Positions 11,701 to 23,383 of a stretch of 64,000 nt of DNA are shown in pieces. The stretch's first letter is position 1; each line of letters begins with the position of its first letter. The notes beneath the pieces were generated by a model. That model had not been told where the DNA came from, made no database searches, and was given only the letters and a program-made list of their open reading frames with translations. Location of the stretch: positions 10,774,735-10,838,734 of the forward strand of contig NC_037593.1 of the NCBI RefSeq assembly GCF_003073045.1, written 5' to 3'. A program made the position numbers and the translations under genes. The DNA is from Pomacea canaliculata (taxonomy: Eukaryota > Mollusca > Gastropoda > Architaenioglossa > Ampullariidae).

Positions 11701-14700
11701 CCTGAGTTCCAGGATTGTGATCTCAAGCTGCCCCCAGACGGACTGGCCTGTGGCAACAAAAAGGTGAAAAAAAAAAAAAAACAAAGAAAAAGAAAAAAAA
11801 GGACGATGTTTCTTGTGGGAAGCTACTCGACATCCACCCTGAATGGTGATGTGATTTATCAGAAGGTAGTCGGGACATAACCTGACTGGTGACATGTCAG
11901 ATAGAAAGTAGCCAGTCATAAAAGATAGAAAGTAGCCAGTCATAAAAGATAGAAAGTAGCCAGTCATAAAAGATAGAAAGTAGCCAGTCATAAAAGATAG
12001 AAAGTAGCCAGTCATAAAAGATAGAAAGTAGCCAGTCATAAAAGATAGAAAGTAGCCAGTCATAAAAGATAGAAAGTAGCCAGTCATAAAAGATAGAAAG
12101 TAGCCAGTCATAAAAGATAGAAAGTAGCCAGTCATAAAAGATAGAAAGTAGCCAGTCGTAAAAGATAGAAAGAAAGTAGCCAGTCACACGCCTTGTCATA
12201 AATTAATCGCCACATCTTCTCCAACAGCACAGATTTTCCCACATCCTCCCCCCAACTCGTCAGGTGCAAGACTGGAAAGAAAAGAGAAAAGAGGTTAACA
12301 ATCTGTGTCTACGCTTCTAGACCACAGAAGTATTTTGGTAACATGCAGTTATAGCTAAGACTTCAAAAATGTTTGCCTCACAGCCTAATGCGTTCGTAGT
12401 TTGAAGCTCTTGCCTCCTCTTCTGTGTGCAGTGGTGTGAGAATGGCACGTGCGTTTTCTCCCTGCTTGCTCCCACGGCAGTAGGTGAGTTCTGCGCCATC
12501 TACACGTGGTCAGACTAGAGTATGCTTAACAAGCTATTAAAAATTAATAAAATAAATTAATAAAACTGAATTTTCCTTCGAACAATGCATAACAAAGCTG
12601 TCTATTGCTTTCACCCCCTCCTCCTGTGTTCTAGCGCTTGGTTAGCTGGGCTAAGTGGTTTTACTTTCCTGACAGATGACCTTTGCCCCTTTGGCGATGA
12701 CCCCGTGCTGCTGACGGCGGGCAGCAACTGCTCGGAGCGCGTGAACTTGTCACGTGGTGACTGCTACGACCAGTCGTTCCACGCTCGGTGTTGCCAGTCC
12801 TGCGCCGCCGTGAGACATCACCTGCCAGGTAAGACGGTCATGAGCGTGACGTAACTGTGGGAGGAACAGGGTCTCTGTATCCTAACCGTTCATTGACCTT
12901 TGATTTCCTTTTAATTTTCTGATGATGACGGTTATTCGCGTACTTAAAACCCATCCGTAAATATATATATATGTTCAATATCTTGAACATGTGTAGAGGT
13001 CTCTAGCACAAAGATGAGTCGAGAGCTTAAGGTTTGAGTGTTTCGCAGGCTGTGAATTCGGCGACCGCTCGACCACTTGCGACAGACTGATGTGTGCTGC
13101 GTACGACACGACCTACATGCGTCACAACTGCTGCGACACCTGTGGCGAGGTGCTGCTGACTCCGACCTCTTCAGCAAGTAACACCTACTTCACCAGTGAT
13201 CCTCCTGCCTCAACAGCGGGCAGTCCCACTACCTACAGTGCACCGGCTTCAAGAGCAGACATCACCACCATCGACAGTCCACCCGACTCAGCCACAGGCA
13301 CCCTCATTGCCCATAGTACACCTGACTCATCAACGAGCATCCCCATCGCCCACAGCTCGCTTGACTCAACAACGGACACTCCCATCGCCAATAGACAAAC
13401 TGACTCAATAACAGACACCCACCCTGAGGTACCGACAGTTTCTGAGCAAACAGATGCCAGGGTGGATCTGACCAGCACCCAGACAGCACAGATCGTGCGT
13501 TCCTCTCAAGAGACACCCCGGCTTCCTTCAGATTACTCGCCTTCTGTTGACAGGATTCTCACACCTTCTCCAATACCCACAGACCAGCCACCCGTCATTC
13601 ACAAGGCTTTCTCGCCTCCTACAATCGTTACAGACCTACCCCCAGCAACTCCCGGATCACAAAGTTCTCCTGCAGCAACTACAACTCAGACCCCAGACAT
13701 GAAGATAAAGGCACAGGTTCCTAGAGAATCTACAGACCGGCCTCCTGCCATTCTCAAGGCTTTCACTCATCCTCCAATATTTACTGTTCAACCCCCTGTC
13801 ATCCTAGGGGCTAACACTCCTCCTCAAATTCCGACAAACCAAGCTCCTGTCATTCACAAGACTTTCGCACCTCCTCCAATATTTACAGACCAGCCTCGTG
13901 TCATTCACAAAACGTTTTCTTATCTTCCAATACTTACATACCAGACCCCTGTTATCCAAAAGGTACAACCATCTCCACCACCTACAGCCCGCTACCCTGT
14001 GAATCAAAGAGCTGGTACGCGTCCTCCATTATCTTCAGACCAAACCCCTGTCAATCAAAGGGCTACCACGCCTCCAGTATCTACGGATCGTCTTCCTCTC
14101 ACTCACGGAAAGAGCACATCTTTCTTGTCTTCAAATCGACCTCCTAGCGTGACAGATTCTTCTCCTTCATCGACTGATATTTCTTCTCAACAAACGACTT
14201 CCGCCATCGCTTTTACGTCATTTCGTAAAGCTGTCACTGCCACCGACTCCGAGGTTTTTGTGGATTCCTCTTCTTCAGCATCGTCGTCGTCATTTGCTTT
14301 CACAACAAACCTTGATGAGGGGACGTCAGAGAAGCAAAAATCACCTGCTATGACCCCGCCAACGTCTTTAACGGATTCTGTCGGTCTGACGTCCTCACCT
14401 GACAGGACAGCCCGGTTTGACGTGACATCTCTTGGTGGCTTGACGTCACTATTTGACTGGACCTCTATTCGTGAACTGACGTCACATCGGACTGACCCGC
14501 CGACCCCACAAAGGTCAACTTTAGTAAGTTCGTCAACGTCAGGGCCCAGTGTTGGGGCTGCTGTTGGTTTGACATCACCGGAACCTCTGAGGTCGGCTGC
14601 TGAGTCAACATTAGCCCCACCTGTTGTGAACTCAGTTACTGCTGAACAGTCAGAAGCTGGTACGTCACCTACAGGTTCGACATCACCTGCCGGGGCACAG

Positions 14701-17700
14701 ACCCCGTTAAGTTTGAATCCAGTATCTGTTGTGATGTCAGTACCTGGTGTCACGTCAGCCCCTGGCTTGACATCAACTCAAAGCGTTACATCACTACTCA
14801 GTCTTATGCCGTCATCTGACGTACCGCATCCCCTTGTTACTAACATAAAGCAGACTACCACTTACGTCACTGCTACCACTGCCACCAACAACAATTTTGC
14901 CCGTCTAATTACCCCGACATCAAGCAAAGATAATTTCTCTTTTGCAAAGGCAGGAACTGTTAATCCTAAGGTGACGTCACGCGGGGGTAAAAAGACAGGA
15001 GGAGAGGAGGAACGGGAAAACAAAACTCGAGATGAGGGCAGAAAGACAGCAGGAAGAGGTGCGGTACCCAAACCTAGAGTGGCACCTCCTCTCCCTTCCA
15101 GCCCTGCTCCACAAAGGGCCGAAGAGAGACCGAGAGGGAATGCCAGCGACAGACAGAGAAAATACGACGAAGAAAACGAAGAGAGCGTTTCAAAAGAATC
15201 GGAAGCGGAAGTAGAGACAACTGACGAGCGAGGAGGCGAACGTGTGGGCAGCAGTTCAAGAGGTGAAGAAAAGTCTTCTGCAGTCCTTCATTCTCAGCTC
15301 CCTCGCGATCAAAATTAGGTTCATGTTTATCCACGTTCAAGGATCGCTCAGTATACCTATCTCAGATAACGTATTTACCATCGGAGTATTATCATATAAT
15401 CAGGGCTTCTACTAAGGCTAAATTCTTTGGGGTCCCAGGGACCCCTTCTTCAGATTTTTAAGGGGTCCCTGTTCTTAGCCCAAATTTGGAGGGGACCCCA
15501 TTGACGAAAATTGAAGGGGTCCTCCGAACTTTTAATGCGTACTGTACGCAATTTTTTGCGTAAGCAGAAGCCCTGATATAATGAAGAAGCTAGAGAAGCA
15601 CAGTTATGGTCTGTATCTATGCAATTCTGTGTACGTCTAGGATACGTCTTTGTGTGTATTTGTGCGTGCGTACATGTATATAGCGTTCCTAATGTCTCTC
15701 GGTGGACACTGCGCCAGATGGTTGACGACTAGACTCAGTTTTATTTACTTTCGTCTTCTCCGCATATGACTGCATTTGTGTGGGGCTGCTTTTTTTAAAA
15801 CCTTAACTTAGAGTATAGATATAACGAGCATTTATCTGAAAGACTGCAACACCATTGCAGACGTAACTGATTGCTGACATAACATTAATTTTCAATATTT
15901 GGATGTTCTGCGCAGAGCTCGGACAGCAGCTTCAGAAAGTTCGAGAAGCGTTGAGAAATAAAGTCGGGAGTGAACTTACCAGGGAGCAGCGTCTCCTCCT
16001 GCTCGTCAACCTCGTGACCCTGCTGCAGCAAGGCCTAACTCCTCGCGACGTCCAGCCGGCGGCTCCTGACATCACTGGACCATTCGGCAACGACTTCGGC
16101 AGCTCCCTCACTGACCCCCGCACCACACGGCTAACAACTGGGGTCAAAGGCTCCGACCCCTCCTTACAAAGTCAAGGTCATGGGCGAGACTTCGAGGCCG
16201 TCGGTCTTCAACAGCAGGGTGTCTCGAGGGGAAGTGCACCCAGCGAGCTACCCCTTCCCCGGTCTGGACCCGCAGCTAGCAGACAGACGCATTTTTCAGC
16301 GGAACGTCGCCTAGGTTACAGAGAGCCCGGAGGGTCGTCAAGGCGACGGAGGAGCCCGAGAAGTGCAGATACCCTAACGTTCGAACGCCACCGACCGTTG
16401 ATTCAGGCACTGTGGGAAGAGCTGAGGCGGAACTCAGGGCGGCATAGAAGGGAAGGAGCTTCCTCCGAGATCCCTGTAGGCGACAGCAATCCGGCAGACA
16501 CGGTGGAGCAGGGGTTCTCAGCTAGACCCCTCTACCTTCCTCAGAAACATTCTCTGCAACCGAATTTAGAAAGACATGGATCTGAACCGAGTGAGGAGGT
16601 GACAGAGGCTCTGTATCATTACGATGACCATGTAGAGGAAGACGAGGACGAGGAGAGCGAGGATCTTGATGACGACATCCCTGAACAGGATCCTTTCTGG
16701 AGAAACGATACCGTCAATTTCAACGATGGCTTCGATGGGGTTGCCGGTGGGGATGAGGAGCACGAACAAAGTGTAGTGACAGACGAAGGCAGTGATGCAC
16801 ATGACAAGGGCGATGTCAACAGCCAAGCGCTAAGTGATGTCATTTTCGGGCCCATGCGATATCTGACGTCCCTGAACTCTGCCGAGAAAACCGACACTGA
16901 GATAACGGACAAAACTCATGATGTGGATGAAGTAGGCGACCATGTTGGAACTGATGACAGCGTGGCAGCGGACGACGGAGCCTATGAGAGTTCGGATAAA
17001 AATGACGATGGAGGTCAAGATACAAACATCGCCCAGCTAGGTGACGTAGAAAAGGAAAGTAGAGAGACTAAGGAGGACAGTAACGACGAACACTGTGAGA
17101 ATGGCAGTCAAAGTGGCGTTTTGGAGCCTGGAGACAAGGAAGGCGAGTTTATCAACGATAACAGCACGTCGTCGTCACACGACCGAAACGATCGCATCAG
17201 CGAGAACGGCAGCGACTTTGCCGAGAGAAGCGCAAGGGGTGAGCGGGACGAGGCATCTACCAACAGCACGTCCGCGACAAGTGCTCATACTGCCTCGCAC
17301 AGTGTGACAGATCAGATCCATCATACAGCGCCTCCTGGCGATCAGGACTCGTATCTGGAAGACGTTGAGTCCACCCAGAACTGGGGCGGCGAGGAAAAGA
17401 AAACCCAAAACTCACCAATCGATGACGTCGATGATACCTCCAGCGAGGTGGCTGACAACAACCTGACGCAGACGCCTGCCACTGACAATTCGGCTGTCGG
17501 AGGATTGCAAGCTGCCCTCGTTGCAGGCGACCATGACCGCACGGACCATGACGCCAGCTCGTCTAGACGTATCGGGAACCGCAGCAGCGATTTGCTCGTG
17601 AATGGAGGGAATGCCTCCAGGGACAGAGGCTCGTCTGACGGCGCCGTGGACCTAGGCAATGATGACGACGATGAAGACAGCGTCAGATTCGTCGAGAGCG

Positions 17701-18605
17701 GCGACGATACCAACGTCGAGCACAACCTGTCTACAGGCATGAATGACATCACATCACGTATCGACCACGTCACCACAGGTGTAGGTGACATCACGACGGG
17801 TATCGTTGTCGTCATGACGGACATCGATGACGCCGTCAGTCAACCAGACAGAAAGACAGAGTCAGGATTGCCGGAGAAGACGCCTCAGGTGGGAGCAATC
17901 GCGCTGCATTCTGGTTCTAAACTCAACGAAAGCGCGGAACACTTTCCGGATGGCGACAGCCATTCTGCTGGACAAAGTCGTTCCATGGCGCGGAGCGACA
18001 AGATGGCCGAAAGTGGAGGAGCGGAGAGGTTGACCAGCAGAGACCCGGACACGGATGGGACAGACAAGGGCGACACCGGACGACGCGGGACGCCGGAGGG
18101 CGGGAGCGTTGTTTCAGTCACGTCAGAACACGTCGACACAGTCTTGGGCCGCCCCAGAACGAGTGACCGAGTAGTACCTAGGGAAATCCCCGGCGTTTCT
18201 CAGGGAAGGTCGGCAGGTCACAAACGTGTCAATGAGGACGCCTCCTCTCTTGCGCGTCTACGCCAGCACCGCGCGACTCCTCCTCCACGTCGCCTGTCCG
18301 GTCAGCCCGCACGTGTAAGCAAGGCCGCCTACAGCATGCCGCGTGGTCAGCTCATCCCTCCCGAGGCAATGTCAGGGGCCTGGGTGACTTCAGGAACCTC
18401 TAGGAAGCAATCAACCTCGACCACCGACGCAAACTCCAGCGCCATCTATCTGCCGACCTCCACAAGCAGCATCAGCCCTCGCATTCCTCGCTTCACCTTT
18501 GACCCCGGACACACAACCGTAGAGAGAAAAACTAGCACGAACCACAGGACCAGCCTGTCAGCTGGGCGTCGTGTCGGACCGAAGAAATCCATCAGAAACC
18601 GTTAG
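5740..18605 (+). CDS. Secreted ADAMTS/MIG-17-like zinc metalloprotease with giant C-terminal extension
   Basis: Exons: 5740-5836, 6349-6581, 6802-6885, 7068-7215, 7661-7910, 8402-8495, 8914-8988, 9189-9343, 9585-9622, 10278-10386, 10767-10931, about 11174-11384 (acceptor uncertain), 11644-11763, 12432-12483, 12676-12828, 13049-15262 and 15916-18605. All phases close, giving about 2295 residues. If exon 16 is not spliced it stops at 15318, giving about 1417. Order: signal peptide (LWLMVILSAASVLL); prodomain with a lone Cys (FCAGVSG, about 193) that may act as a cysteine switch; furin site RRRR near 245; reprolysin catalytic domain opening FAVELLMVVDYG, with zinc motif HELAHSLGARHD at about 423-434; ADAMTS-type Cys-rich domain (CYAGLQCY...CGNKK, WCENGTC); then two Cys modules ending in CC..C. 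No thrombospondin type 1 repeat was seen, so it resembles MIG-17-like ADAMTS proteins. All catalytic residues are present, so it should cleave extracellular matrix. The tail is Ser/Thr/Pro-rich, then acidic. Confidence 0.85.
11899..12186 (+). repeat. 24-bp minisatellite, about 12 copies
   Basis: Tandem array of a 24-bp unit (AGATAGAAAGTAGCCAGTCATAAA), nearly identical between copies, with one T-to-C-type variant and a 4-bp AGAA insertion in the last units. It sits in the metalloprotease intron between exons 13 and 14. Because 24 is a multiple of three, all frames stay open and produce long spurious reading frames (MTGYFLSF repeats) on the minus strand. Confidence 0.95.
13160..15318 (+). repeat. 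Mucin-like repeat blocks in metalloprotease exon 16
   Basis: After the last Cys module (about 13150) the exon encodes roughly 720 residues rich in Ser, Thr and Pro with visible internal repeats. Block 1 (about 13200-13420) repeats a 13-15-residue unit around IAHS-PDSTTDTP. Block 2 (about 13560-14100) repeats a unit of about 20 residues such as PPPIFTDQPRVIHKTFA. Block 3 (about 14380-14800) repeats GLTS/DVTS motifs, which also makes the DNA rich in TGACGTCA-like words. Such tails are usually O-glycosylated. The C-terminal part (after about 14970) turns Lys/Glu/Arg-rich. Confidence 0.75.
15401..15575. mobile_element. 175-bp MITE between metalloprotease exons 16 and 17
   Basis: Terminal inverted repeats match at 15 of 18 positions: CAGGGCTTCTACTAAGGC at the left end, and the right end read on the other strand as CAGGGCTTCTGCTTACGC. 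The element is flanked by ATATAAT on both sides (15394-15400 and 15576-15582). Inside are repeated GGGGTCCC words and an inverted GCGTAC/GTACGC pair. The CAGGG ends and 7-8-bp flanks suggest a hAT-related non-autonomous element. It lies just past the exon 16 stop, in the intron or 3' UTR depending on isoform. Confidence 0.8.
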
Positions 18606-18861
18606 TTTGTGGTCTGAACACCCGTCACGACCAGAGGCCAGGCATTGTGACTCCACACCTGGCCACACCTCAAAGGACAGACCTCACCACCTGCCATTAC
18701 CAAAAAGCTGCAAAAAAACCCTTCCCGTTAGTTAACTTTCGACGAAGCGATAGAACCGTTTTTGGCAAGAACCTATAACAATATAGCAAATTTTAAGTGA
18801 AGGTTGATGTGAACGGAGTTTGAAATTTATATCGCCATCCCATCCCCAAGCTTCTACTAAA

Positions 18862-18931
18862 AATAAAGATAAGCGAAAGCACAACTTACTATTCTGACTA
18901 AATAAAAATAATATTAAATTAATGCAATAAA
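18862..18931 (+). terminator. Poly(A) signal cluster after the metalloprotease
   Basis: Three AATAAA hexamers occur at 18862-18867, 18901-18906 and 18926-18931, about 260-330 bp after the stop at 18605, in AT-rich sequence. This is the expected position for 3'-end formation of the long isoform. The actual cleavage site cannot be seen. Confidence 0.5.
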
Positions 18932-19930
18932 AGGTTATTGATTTGTTTTGTTTTGATGGATGTTATGCTGAAGGATGATGGCACTATGGGAATCTCGTGA
19001 TCTTATAGGCAGGAGGGGATGCAACAATGAATGTTGTAAACACGTTTAGTTTAGACGTTATGGGAAGATAACTACTCCTAGAACAAAGGAAAGTAATGAG
19101 GGAGACTTAAATTTTCACAGATGAAAAAATATGGAACTATTACAATTTGATTTTAAAAACTGGAGAAAATAAATTATTCGGCACTCTTGTTCAGGACACA
19201 CACACATCGAGGGTGTTACACATCTGGTCAACAACACAGCGAGAGTCTGCAGCCCTGGATTCATATCTCGTATAGGGAACGCTGTTTTTTTGGGCCGTTG
19301 CATTTGTTTACAGAGACTGGTAAAATATTAATTCTTTCTCTTTATTCCTCAAATCATTTTCCCCCATTCCCCCCAGCAGAAAAAAGAAAAATATATACAT
19401 ATAGGGAGAGTGCTCACATTTAGCATTTTAGCTGTATCTTAATCTCATTTTGTTTATTTTTTCTCTTTTTTTTTAACCATGGAAACGGACACCCTTTTTG
19501 TTTTACTTATTGTCGGTTTAGTGTGACTACACTACCACACACAAGATTCCATCTTTGACAGAGAAGTGTTTCGATCTAATAACAGTCTGTTGCTGATTCT
19601 AAAAAGCTGCTGATCATCTGTTTGTTGACAAGCAGCTCTGGTGTCTTCACACATCTTGCGCTGTTTTCCAGATAAAACACTAACAGCGTTGACTGTAGTG
19701 CGACAGACTTGCACTCGGTGTGCCAGGCAAATAAATATATTATTTCACAATTTGTCGGCGTGGCTAAAAACTTCTCCAGTATCCGCCTCACCCTGTTCCC
19801 CTTTCCCAGAAATGTGGAATGTGACGCACAGCCACCGAAGGTATAAAATTGTCTCAGCCTCAGAGGTTGTAAAGCTAAGAAAGTTTAATAGCACTCGCCC
19901 GGCTAGACTCCTTCTGTAAACACCCGACAC
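18932..19930. other. Gene-free interval upstream of the NERD-helicase gene
   Basis: AT-rich spacer with short reading frames only and no recognisable motif. I see no repeat with clear ends. A TGACGTCA palindrome near 20065, just beyond it, could belong to a promoter for the next gene, but this is weak. Confidence 0.4.
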
Positions 19931-22830
19931 ATGTTGGCGGATGTCCAAGAAATGGCGAAAAACTGTCTTCTTTGTGCAACAGCGGATCCTGGGTGAGAGG
20001 GAAACGGAACTAGCGTTGATTGACAGAGTGCTGTGGATAGATAGTAGTCTCGCCGTTGGAGAGGATGACGTCAGCACTTTCTCGGGTACTTGCTCCTCCA
20101 ATCACCTGCCTGGAAGTGTCGTCGGTGCTAATGATCGATGTTGCAGCCAAGGGAAGAGCTGCGCCGCGTGTTCACTCAGCCCTCGAGAGGTCGGCGTGGC
20201 GCGCACGCTGTGCGTTCTCTCAATTTTCGAGAAAGAAAAATGCTAATGAGTCGGGAGGACACATGCAATGACGGACGGTGGTAGTTTGTGATGGAGGATT
20301 TCTTACGTCTGGTTAGCGGCACAAGCAGTGTTGCTGTTGTTGTTGTTGTTTGCTGCCAGTAGCAGCCGCGTGTGTTGCATCAGAGTTGGCAGGACGTTCT
20401 GTAAGAGTGACGAGGCCGCCCACCCTTGACACCGACGGACAGGGAAAGCGATTGTAAGATGCCAGCGAAAGGTAATTGTGCAATACACATACAGCATGCC
20501 GTGTTGTTACTATCACTAGTTCCTCTCACTTCTGATTCCTTCCTTCCTGTCTTCCGGAAACGTCCTCTCTCAGCGTGTGAATGTTCAGCACGTACGTTTT
20601 TGTATGCTCAAGCTTGCGGTTATCTCTCAGTGTGTGTGTTTGGGGGACGGCTGAGGAGCACGCACATGTGGTCGTTGCGGTATGTGGAGCACGTCACGTA
20701 AGCGTCACGCCAGCAGGGAAACCCCGTTCTATTTTTAGACATTACGCGTGGACTTAAGGTCGTGTGTTCTTCATGAGAATTTATGACTTCCGCTGTAGAA
20801 TCTCTTCCTCTCACAGGGTTGCTACAACAGAAATCATAGATGCTTATAGCGAAATATTTCTGATTTATAGTACAAGGCGTAAGGGTTCGCCCAAACACGT
20901 CACAGCGAAGTTTATGAGAAAATACAAGATGAAAACAAGAACACATCTGCAACAGGAGCTTAGCATTAAATAAATAAACAGTAATACCCCCTCCTTAAAA
21001 AAAAACAACAAAAAAACTCAAAGAATAATAGTCGAGTGTTGATTCAACTTAAATCTTTCTGCATTGGTGATAGTATAATAGGGAGGATGAACAAGGTTCA
21101 AAAGCTTAGCGTCTAATAATAGAAAAACCGAACGACAGAAATCAAGAGAGAGATTATGAGACAGACATAAGGACAGAACAAAACAGAACAAACAAGACTA
21201 CAGACGGTTCGACAGAAATGAAACAATTACGATGCTAATACACGAGATAAAAAAGCTCCTGTCCTGTGTTTAGGTGGCCACTAGTTATGTACGAGAATGT
21301 CTGCCTTTTGTGCATTTTAATTTTTATTTTTGTTCTATCTACATTTTTCCATGACTGGTTAGTTGTCAGCTACAACATACATATTTACACCGTTTTTATA
21401 TGTGTCGCACGTCACTTTTGCAGGGAAAAAAGGGAAGAAGAAGACATCAAGTGACACGTGAGCATTATTTTTCCTTTCCTTCATTCTTTCCTGAGTTACA
21501 GCTTGTCACGACGCTATTTCTGTCTCTTCCTAAGCTAACGTATTGCTATTTACAATACTTGTTGGTGACAATGAAAACGTGTGTAGTGAAAAAATGTTTG
21601 TTAGCGATGGTAAAAGTGACGATTTTAGTGATGGTAAAAAATGTCAGTTATAGATAATTAAAACGTTTTTCAAAGAGAAAAGAACATGCAAACCCGTGGC
21701 GTACGTGATGAGAAGCTCATTTATTATAGGAACAAGTTTGACATTTTGAGAATAAAAAAAATGTCAGTTTAATTTTCTTTAATTTGTTTTCTGTTGGCCA
21801 AATTTTATTTGAACCTAAAAGCGGAAGCATTCTGTACAGGGGAATGCAACGATGCTAAAGGACTATATGCAACAATCTTTATATGTTAGATGTTCGTGGT
21901 TATAGTCCACAGAATGTAGGTTGACATCACCTAAAGAATGTGAAGAGAGGAGTAAAGCATACTCGATGTGCCTTTCCCTCAAATTTACTAATAAATCTGC
22001 CGCTGAAGCAGAGCCCTTGACTGGGAAAAAAAGAACAAGCAAAGGTCACTAGATCAGCACGAGGGGTGAGGTAGGAGTGGCGGGGTGGAGAGCCCAGAAA
22101 ATGATCAGAAGTCGCGGGAACTGTTTGCAAGCAGTGACAGGGGTAGCCAACAATAAACTAATGAAAGGAAGATAGTGTTTCAGGGCCACCCAGGCTCATA
22201 AACTAACGAGAAACAAGACAGTGGCGCAGAAACCAGGGAGAGGGGGCAAGGGGGCAGCTTCCCCTCAGAAAGATACTAGACTAATGAAGTCATCTTTATT
22301 TCTAAATTTACTGCAGCATCTATTAGTAAACGTACGATTTTTTCATACAGCAAACTATAATAATGAGCATTATTTAACAATAATGGAAAATTTGAGGTAC
22401 AAACGAAAGAAATATACACTCTGTAGATAAGTTTACAGGGCTGGCTGCCTTGCCGGGATATAGCCTGAGTCGCTGGCTCGGCATAAAACACACCCAGTGG
22501 CTTGTTGACGAGATATAAACACCAACAAAAATACAAAATAAATATAATATGTAAAAGTATTCAACAAACAAAATGATTTACAGAAATTAATTAAGATTAT
22601 AAATTATAACAAATCAACCATTTCCCAATTAATAATTAATATTCAGTCAAAAGAAAACAACAACAACAAAACAAATAAATAGCAAACCTTACGGACTCAG
22701 AAGGTTTACCAGCACCACCACCACCCCACCACCACCAAAATGTGTACAAATTGATGCATTTCATTAACTTGTTTTCTTGTTTGTCTATTTTTTTAATTTT
22801 CAAGGCTGCTGGCGCCAAATGCCCTGCCGG
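19931..22830 (+). other. Possible 5' exons of the NERD-helicase gene
   Basis: The first firm exon (23384) starts in phase 0 and has no good ATG. One model closes by phase: ATG at 19931 with exon 19931-19992 (MLADVQEMAKNCLL..., ending in phase 2), then a 25-nt exon 22806-22830 (reading as LLAPNALP), then 23384. Both small exons have GT donors (GTGAGA, GTAAGC) and AG acceptors. The ATG context is poor and no homology supports the residues. An alternative ATG at 20459 (MPAK, donor GTAATT) does not join in frame. Treat as a hypothesis. Confidence 0.25.
22433..22500 (+). mobile_element. SINE 3'-tail fragment
   Basis: A short stretch (GGCTGGCTGCCTTGCCGG...GGCTCGGCATAAAACAC) resembles the 3' tail of the SINE at 29671-29841 (GGCTCGGCGTTAAACACC). 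The tRNA-like head is missing, so this is a truncated copy. Confidence 0.4.
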
Positions 22831-23383
22831 TAAGCTTGCTTTGTTGTCCAACCTTAGCATAGAACTTTGTAAGCTGAGACGAATTATTCTATTATTGACT
22901 TTTTCTCGAACATTCTGTGACATTTTCAGTTACCTTTATTATAGATTGGAGTTTCCCTTTCTGTTTATCGAATGAAGATGTGATTGCATGGATGTCGCTT
23001 CGTTTGGTGTTGGTGCACGTGTGCGCATGTGAAACATAAAACGTGCAAATCTCTGGACACCTTTTCATTTCGTTGACTCAAATGCATTTTTTGTTCTGAA
23101 AAAAAGTGAAGAGTTTATAATTGTATTAAATGAGAATGGAAGGTTTCTCCACAAGCATTGTTGTGTAAACATGCTGTCGCCGGATGTCGGATGTCGTCTT
23201 TCGCTTTCATGGAGGTGAACGATCATCAAATGAAAATAAATGTGTTAAGAGTAGGACAGTGATGGTGACAGGAAATGACTGAAAAGTAGTGTTAGCTGAC
23301 AAAAACTTATAGATGTTCCTTCACAACTGTTCCAAACCAAGTGTTTAAAACTTATGTCTGAAGACGGTTGCCCTTTCTTGCAG

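Noticed and set aside
11434-12199. Long minus-strand reading frames (up to 233 codons) made of MTGYFLSF-type repeats
   Set aside because: They are translations of the 24-bp minisatellite in a metalloprotease intron; no start context, splice sites or non-repeat coding flanks.
14187-14753. 188-codon minus-strand frame
   Set aside because: It is the antisense of the repeat-rich metalloprotease exon 16, whose plus-strand frame is far longer and joined to good exons.
20459-20475. ATG CCA GCG AAA with a GTAATT donor as first exon of the NERD-helicase gene
   Set aside because: Its phase does not fit 23384 directly or through 22806-22830; both joins run into a stop.
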